DNA of 64,000 bases from Heracleum sosnowskyi (Eukaryota > Streptophyta > Magnoliopsida > Apiales > Apiaceae). This document shows positions 57,920 to 64,000 of the stretch, in pieces. The notes beneath the pieces are model-generated. The model saw only the letters and a list, made by a program, of their open reading frames with translations, searched no databases and was not told the origin of the DNA. Numbering within the stretch: position 1 is the first letter of the stretch; the number at the start of each line of letters is the position of its first letter. The stretch is taken from NCBI GenBank assembly GCA_030848705.1, contig CM061245.1, positions 40,986,711 to 41,050,710 of the forward strand, in the 5' to 3' direction. The position numbers were made by a program, and so were the translations under genes.

Positions 57920-58375
57920 ATGTCTTCTGAATCAAAGATGATCACGCTGAGGAGTTCCGATAACGAGACTTTCGAGGTCGAAGAAGCCGTGGCTCTTGAG
58001 TCTCAGACAATCAAACACATGATTGAAGATGACTGTGCAGACACAGCTATTCCTCTTCCCATTGTAACCGGTAGTATCTTGGCTAAGGTTATTGAGTTTT
58101 GTAAGAAACATGTTGAGTCTAAAGATGATGATGAAGCACTTAAGAGCTTTGATGCGGAGTTTGCTAAGGTTGATCAGAAAACTCTCTTTGATCTTATTCT
58201 CGCTGCAAATTATCTCAACATCAAGAGCCTTCTCGACTTGACTTGTCAGACAGTTGCGGAAATGATCAAGGGGAGGTCGCCCGAGGAGATCAGGAAGAAG
58301 TTTAACATCAAGAATGACTTCACCCCCGAGGAAGAGGAGGCGATTCGTAAGGAGAATGCTTGGGCCTTCGAATGA
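57920..58375 (+). CDS. SKP1-like protein, SCF ubiquitin ligase adaptor (151 aa)
   Basis: SKP1 links an F-box protein to CUL1 in SCF E3 ubiquitin ligases, acting in nucleus and cytosol. Full length for plant SKP1 (about 155-160 aa), without introns. The N-terminal POZ/BTB-like domain (residues 5-70) has MITLRSSDNETFEVEEAVAL and TIKHMIEDDCAD. The variable acidic linker (SKDDDEALKSFD) is shorter than in many paralogues. The C-terminal dimerisation and F-box-binding region has DLILAANYLNIKSLLDLTCQ, RSPEEIRKKFNI and the terminal NAWAFE. Every conserved segment is present and the frame is clean, so it is probably functional. The ATG is in good context and preceded by a TATA box. Two RPA/Helitron relic exons lie upstream. 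A broken copy of its 3' end is at 60239. The exact orthologue (SKP1A/ASK-type member) cannot be fixed without a tree. Confidence 0.93.
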   Translation: MSSESKMITLRSSDNETFEVEEAVALESQTIKHMIEDDCADTAIPLPIVTGSILAKVIEFCKKHVESKDDDEALKSFDAEFAKVDQKTLFDLILAANYLNIKSLLDLTCQTVAEMIKGRSPEEIRKKFNIKNDFTPEEEEAIRKENAWAFE

Positions 58376-58550
58376 ACCTACCCTGAGAAGACTGCTGAAG
58401 CGTTAGTAGTCGCTTAAGATTTTTATGTTATTATCTTTTATTAGCATATCATGTATTTCGGATTTGGTTTTTAATCTGCCTAGCTAAGACATATGTTTGT
58501 GTTTTCGCTTTGACAATATTGTTTTTTTTGCTTTATTCTAATAAAATTAC
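58376..58550 (+). terminator. 3'UTR and poly(A) region of the SKP1-like gene
   Basis: Continues into the same 3'UTR seen in the pseudogene (TTATCTTTTATTAGCATAT). AATAAAA at about 58540 is a plausible polyadenylation signal. It includes a GTTTTCGCTTTGACAATATT phrase, repeated with variation at 58590-58615. Confidence 0.55.
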
Positions 58551-58679
58551 GGATTTTAGTTTATGATTTGGCTAAATAAGACATATATATGTTTGTGTTT
58601 TTGCTATGACAATAACTTTGTTACATTATCTTACTATGACTATATATAATATATGACAACTCTTAATAATAACCGGTAA

Positions 58680-60238
58680 TCCAGATTTGATGTTTTGTTT
58701 CGATATTATGTTTGTTGATTTTGTCTTTGAACATGCTCTAAATTCGTTAAGTGTTTGGTTGAGGTATCTGGTGATCCATGGTAGTGGGTTTTCCCTTGAG
58801 AGGTTTTAAATCCTCTAGTTTGTTGTGAGGTGTGTTTTGTGAAGAAGTTAGTTTGTTTAGGGTGATCTCCATGGCCATATGGCCGTTGACACGAGTTCAT
58901 TGCAACTTCTAAAGGCACCTTTTCATAGCAACTTAGAATCCTTAAAGTGGCTCCCCACATCTGTATTGTCTGCATTTCTCATATTTCCCTGAAAAATGCT
59001 CTCTTTAATAATTTTCAAGAGGAACGTAGAAATTTGATCAAACTTATTTTGCCGGTGGTTAATACCACGGGTGAAAATGGAAGCTGGATGCAGAATTTTT
59101 CTTTGCTAGTTGTCAGATTGGAGAGTTGAGGTCAATAGTGGTTTACCCCCGACTCCAGCGGGGTTGAGCCTCTTGGAACAATTAAACTTAGTTCTCTCTC
59201 CCTTGGGTCCTCTTTCATAAAACATGAACTTTCTTGTTCATTTAGAAATATACCCTGTTATGAATATTTTTTAGCACCGTTTACCATTAGTTACAATTGG
59301 ACGTTTACAAAAATACCTGTTTACAAACTGCATTTCAACTATCTCAGGAAACTCTAATTTATAGTAGCCTGACAAGGCAAATAGGATCTTCAGCATTGCC
59401 GTTTTAAGTGACTCGGTGTTTCTTGGATGTACCTGCTTCTTAATTGTCACACAAGTGAGCGCTAGTAGAATCATTTTGTGTTTATGAGACCCTTGCAACA
59501 ATATAACAATCACGGCCAGGTTTATTGAAAGCTGTGACCTTGTTCTTGAAGAGGCCTTTCCTCCCTGTGGATGTAACCGACCCTTCCAATCCGAATGCTG
59601 CCAAAGTTCGAGCTAAGCATGACTAAAAAGGTTAAAATTTTGCATTAGATACACAACTCACGTTGAGTGTAATCTTGAGCTCATTATCTTGCAAGTGTTT
59701 TCACATAAATTATTTATAACGGAAAGAGTAAAGCAAACTTTTCAGCAATACTTCATCCACATTGTAGAAACATGAATATATGCTAGGCAATGAAATGCAC
59801 ACATTATAATATGGAGAATTTATCAAGTATGTAACTGCAACAGGTGATCATTCCCTCTTTTTTTTTTTTAATTTTTTTGCAAATCCTTGAAGAGAAAGAA
59901 AAATGTCTGATGAAGTATATGACATTAAAATGTTGTTCAAAACCAGATTGCTACAACAAGATAGCATTCTGAAGCCCATATTACTGGGAAAAAGAATTAA
60001 AAGCATCATATAACGTGATCTTGGCATTACTTATGACAAACTGAAAAGAGACATCACTTTTAAGCTGCCAAAGAAAACCATGTTTGCATAGAAGGCATAC
60101 TATTTAACCTCGACTTTGGCATTTGTAATTTTATAGCAAATAGTCCAAGTTTGCTTCCATATATCTCCAAGCATGCAGATAGCATACAAATTTAGAATTA
60201 GTAGGCTCTGACATACGCTTTAAGATCAATACGACATT
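58680..60238. other. Low-repeat DNA without a confident gene
   Basis: Base composition is closer to unique DNA than elsewhere. An open plus-strand stretch at 59507-59626 reads RPFLPVDVTDPSNPNAAKV before a stop and may be a terminal exon fragment. I cannot identify it. The minus-strand ORF at 58706-58975 and the plus-strand ORF at 58947-59129 show no domain. A T-rich tract lies at 59855-59880. Confidence 0.35.
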
Positions 60239-60463
60239 TGTCAGACATTTGCGGATATGATCAAGGGGAAGACGCCCGAGGAGATCAGGAATTAGTTTAA
60301 CATCAAGAATGACTTCACCCCGAGGAAGAGGAGGCGATTCGTTAGGAGAATGCTTGGGTCTTCGAATGAACCTACCTAAGAAGACTACTGAAGCCTGAAG
60401 CGTTAGCAGTGGCTTAGGATTTATGTTATTATCTTTTATTAGCATATTATGCATTTCGAATTC
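60239..60463 (+). pseudogene. SKP1 3'-end pseudogene
   Basis: Matches 58240-58465 of the SKP1-like gene through the last 45 codons and the 3'UTR. A lysine codon has become TAG (AGGAATTAG for AGGAAGAAG). One C of the ACCCCCGAGG run is missing, and there are several further changes (GTTAGGAG for GTAAGGAG). Upstream of 60239 the similarity stops abruptly, so it is a 5'-truncated copy that includes 3'UTR. Whether it is a retrocopy or a DNA duplicate is open: no A tail is seen. Confidence 0.88.
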
Positions 60464-60600
60464 TGGTTTTTGCTATGACAATAATATTGTGTTTTTGCTA
60501 AGACAATTTTGTTTGTGTTTTTGCTACGACAATTTTGTTCTTTTGCTATGACAATTTTGTTTGTGTTTTTGCTATGACAATTTTGTTTTTTTTATTGTCA
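60464..60600 (+). repeat. Short tandem repeat derived from the SKP1 3'UTR
   Basis: About five copies of a 24-31-base unit of the form GTTTTTGCTATGACAATTTT, with GTTTGT joints. The same phrase occurs singly in the SKP1 3'UTR (58500-58525 and 58590-58615). Confidence 0.8.
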
Positions 60601-61799
60601 CTTTTAAATATCAAGTAAAAAATGAAAAAACAACAGACTGAATTGTTATACATCTGTGTTTTTTTAAATATGATTTATATCAGGTAAAGCACATAAAATA
60701 GCTTTATATGCCACTGATTGTAGGTCACAATATCGATGAAAAGCCAAAAGCCTACTGCGTACATTGATGACATAATTACTAATCTTTTCATCTTAGTAAA
60801 CTGAAATTCTCTCTGTGCCAGAATCTTTACGCTCTGTTTCGTTGAAGGGAATATGACAATTTCAGAATGATGATACAGACTGGCTCTTAAAAATTTGCTG
60901 ATACCTTGTCAGACCTCTGATCTTATTTACAACAAATGAGATTCCAGTCACAGTTTTTGTATGAATTGACGACAGTAGTTGCTTATTTACGAGTTTCAAG
61001 AAGAAAACACGTAATGCTCCCGATGATTGTGATGATAAAGATCGGAGCAGATCTTCAAGGAGGCTAATGCAGTCCTCTATAATGCTGAATGGAGAACACC
61101 AGCTTTGCTAGAGGATACAAGGAGGGAGACTTTGAAGCTGGGTTTTTGAAACATTGAAAAGCATTTATTTGGCACATCCGAGGGAGATAATCTTTGCAAG
61201 CAGTCAGAGGTGACCAAATATTTCTAACAAGAATTATAAGTAGCACAGGATCATAAATTTCAGTAAGCTGACAAGATGAATATAGAATATCAATAGCTCT
61301 GGACTGAGATGGTGCACTTCCTATCTTTGCATCATCCTCTTAGTTGCAAGTGCACTAGCCACAATTGGACAAGGTTCCACTCACCATGATTGCAGCAAAT
61401 TAATTGGTTATCTCTTCTTGCACCTTGCTCCGTGCATCCCAGAGAGCTTCTGCTGGTTTAGCCTCGGCTGAAGCTGCACTTGTACTGTGCATTCCAGACT
61501 TGGAAGGTTTCTCTTCTAGCGTTGTTTAGAATGGATATTTGTGTCGTCCTATAGTAGTCAACACATGAATTTTAGTCGCCAACTATTAGTATAATTAGTC
61601 GTGAGAGATTTGAGTAGTTTTTGCTAATTTAAAATTCAGAGCCAATTCTATTTTCACCAAGGCCAGTAGGCTGGCAAGCCTGTTTGATGAGTTTTTACAT
61701 CAGTCAGCATTTTATTCATTTTTCAGAAATGCAGCTTTAATGATGTTTATGATCTAGAATCATGCAACTTTTCACAGTTCGGATCAGTTACATGTGTAA
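60601..61799. other. Non-coding DNA with one possible minus-strand exon
   Basis: On the minus strand an open stretch from about 61530 down to a TAA at 61400-61402 reads SGMHSTSAASAEAKPAEALW and then DARSKVQEEITN, with a possible AG splice acceptor just upstream. It has protein-like composition but no family I recognise. The rest shows nothing. Confidence 0.3.
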
Positions 61800-64000
61800 T
61801 GTGACGCCCCTAGATCCGGGGTCAAGGATCCAGGTCATCACGGTCCAATTTCCACTTATTATCAATAACACTCTGATTTTTTTTTTTTTTTTTTAATAAT
61901 ACTTACACAACTGACCCTCACTAATACACTCACACCAGTCATATGCTCAGAGAACAACATCCACAATATTAAAAGTTTAAAGTTAAACAGTTATTACAAA
62001 CCCAGAATCCTACTAAGTACATTGTTGAACAATACTTCTACAGGAAGCATTTCAACAACCAAAAGTTTATTACACAACTTACACACTTAATGTACATAAG
62101 TCTACCAACACCCGTTCGTTATCAGCTACCTCAGGGATAGTCGCCAGCACTCGCTCAAAAGGTCGTTTTCCCCTTACCCTCTTGCGGGGTGTAGTGCGCA
62201 GTATCGGCATTTGACCTAACTGTTATATACATAAGTAGCAAGAGTGAGCTATAATAGCTCAGCAAGATAATATTGTAAACTAGAAATCAGAATTTTTAAA
62301 CATGTATAAATATATATAACTAGAAACCAATTATAGACCTTAGGAGGGAATAAAATTCTTATTTAATAACACATCATCCACTTACTATTATAAGAAAAGA
62401 AATCTAGAATAATATAAAATCAGTTTCTCTTCTAATACAAAATCATTCCATTATTCCGTCTCATTTTCCCTGTTCAGTATACCAATCTGAAATCATTATA
62501 AATTTCCTTTAAAGAAAATTCTGGGGATATCTGCTAGCGCTAGATACGTAGGATGATGATCAGTCGCCTAACCGTATCTGCTCTCTGTTTACTACTAGTA
62601 GAAGGAATGACAATCATCCCTGGAGGAAGGCTTCCCTACTACATCCTCCCTCGGCAACTCTTGGGCCGGAATAAATATTGAGTACTGGACTGTGCCGCAC
62701 ACAGCCTCTTACGCTTTTGGTTGCTATCCCCCTTTTTGTCAAATCATTTTTCCATTTTCAATCACCATTTCCCATATATTTTTTATTTTTTTTTCCCATA
62801 CACATATATCATATCCATATCCATTTATCATGTAATATCACCTTTTTAAAACCATATGTCATAACATTTTGCTTATGACTCGTACATTTTCTCACTATTC
62901 AATGAACTCCAATACATTCTTATATACATACATTATTCCCTCTATTTTAAAAGTATTAACATAATAATCAAATAATATTTATTAAAATCGTAACTACTTT
63001 TAAAAGAATATTTTAATATAATATGATCCATATATCACTCTAGATAACAACTGATACCATTCTTTGAAACATAGAATATATCCGCTCTTTCCATATTCTT
63101 ATTCATATCTATAATCCATATTCAAGGATTTCAGTATATATGGAATATATCCCAAATCATCTCATCGTATAAGATTCATATATTGTTCACCAAAACCATT
63201 TCTTTTGAACATAAACAGTTTATCAAAATAAGGGTAAAAGAAATCTTGCCTCGATCCCTAAGTCCTAGAGGTACGTTCCCGTGTTCGTCTCGAGTTTCTA
63301 TAAACACGAAAAGAATCATCGTTAGAATACTACTTCTCTTACTCACCTCACTCTTGCATAACAATACCCTTGCATAACAATACCCTTGATACTTTAATAT
63401 ATGCTTAACGTATCGCTAATACCCCAATAAGGTTCAAGGATCTAACCATTTTTAGACTCAATCAAGTTTTAGTGTTTTTCACCATTTCCCTTATCAACCA
63501 CACTTAACTGTAAAACTTCTCAGAAAATATAGATTTCTAATTTTACTACAAGGTTAACTGGTAATGACTCTTTGACTACCCTACTATAATATCCCAGAAT
63601 TTTATAATTTTTAAAAATGTCTAAGTATGGTAGTTATAGCCTCAAAGTTGGTACAATTACGTTTTCTCGGTTTTCAAACGTCTTTCACTAAAATCCACTT
63701 TTCTCCTAAACCGTTCATCAGATTTTGACGTACTTTATATCAACACGATCTATGAACTAAGATCTATCATTTCATGGTCAGTTGGTACTCTAAACAGAAA
63801 CCTACCGTACGCGTCTGAGGGTTCAAAAACAGGGCATCCTTTGGTTAAACGAAATTCGGGCATTATAACGGCTGTGAATCGAACGTTTTTTTAAAAATCA
63901 AACCATCAATCCAAGCCACACCGGGCATCCATACAACTCATACACATGATTTATATCTTAAAAGTCCAGAAACCTCATGCTCATGCTCCTAATCATCATA
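61800..64000. mobile_element. LTR-retrotransposon-like sequence (gypsy-type LTR start), runs off the window
   Basis: TGTGACGCCCCTAGATCCGG followed by GGTCAAGGATCCAGGTCATC resembles the first bases of many plant gypsy-type LTRs, which often start TGTGACGCCCC with a CCGGGGTC palindrome. Downstream are a T tract (61878-61895), AGCAAGAGTGAGCTATAATAG and AC-rich sequence. No coding domain, PBS or second LTR is inside the window, so neither family nor extent can be confirmed. Confidence 0.4.

Overview
The window looks like a gene-poor, repeat-dense stretch of a eudicot plant nuclear genome. The reasons are Ty1/copia elements primed by initiator tRNA-Met, Helitrons ending in CTAG, hAT/MULE/CACTA elements with textbook target-site duplications (TSDs), TTTAGGG-type telomeric words, and one SKP1-like gene that matches plant SKP1 along its whole length. 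I cannot name the species.

Layout. (1) 1-15100 is AT-rich and built mostly of small Helitrons in both orientations (CTAG|T 3' ends with a short GC hairpin, TC 5' ends). Into these were inserted a hAT element (2135-3154, TSD ATCACAAT), a Mutator-like MITE (4607-5248, TSD TAAAAATTA) and a CACTA MITE (9030-9214, TSD AGA). The CACTA MITE interrupts a decayed replication-protein-A-like (RPA-like) gene typical of plant Helitrons. (2) 15138-55339 is one nest of four Ty1/copia retrotransposons. RE1 (outer, minus strand, SIRE/Maximus-like with a third ORF) was hit inside its ORF3 by RE2 (minus). RE2 was in turn hit in its RNase H region by RE4 (minus, 21798-34074) and in its LTR by RE3 (plus, 40738-46291). 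LTR divergence by eye is about 1.7% for RE1, 1.3% for RE2, 0.5% for RE3 and one base in 544 for RE4. That order agrees with the nesting. RE3 is rearranged: flanking DNA sits between its LTRs and its gag-pol is missing. (3) 55345-57700 is more Helitron-like DNA with a second RPA-like relic. (4) 57828-58550 is the only convincing host gene, an intronless SKP1-like gene with a TATA box, followed by a SKP1 3'-end pseudogene and a 3'UTR-derived tandem repeat. (5) From 61800 to the end there is sequence resembling the start of a gypsy-type LTR.

How the parts work together. Each complete copia element encodes gag, protease, integrase, RT and RNase H. RE1, RE3 and RE4 add a large post-pol ORF3, and RE1 and RE4 share its N-terminal domain. 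Three non-coding signals stand out. First, in RE3 and RE4, and less clearly in RE1, an 8-10 nt word recurs through the internal region while its reverse complement recurs in the LTR, and the word differs between elements in a matched way. Second, RE1 and RE3 LTRs carry a hairpin with an identical C-rich loop and a fully covarying 8-bp stem. Third, the RE2 leader has two families of repeated hairpins. These are the best candidates for something undescribed. All computation here was done by eye, so identities and counts are approximate.
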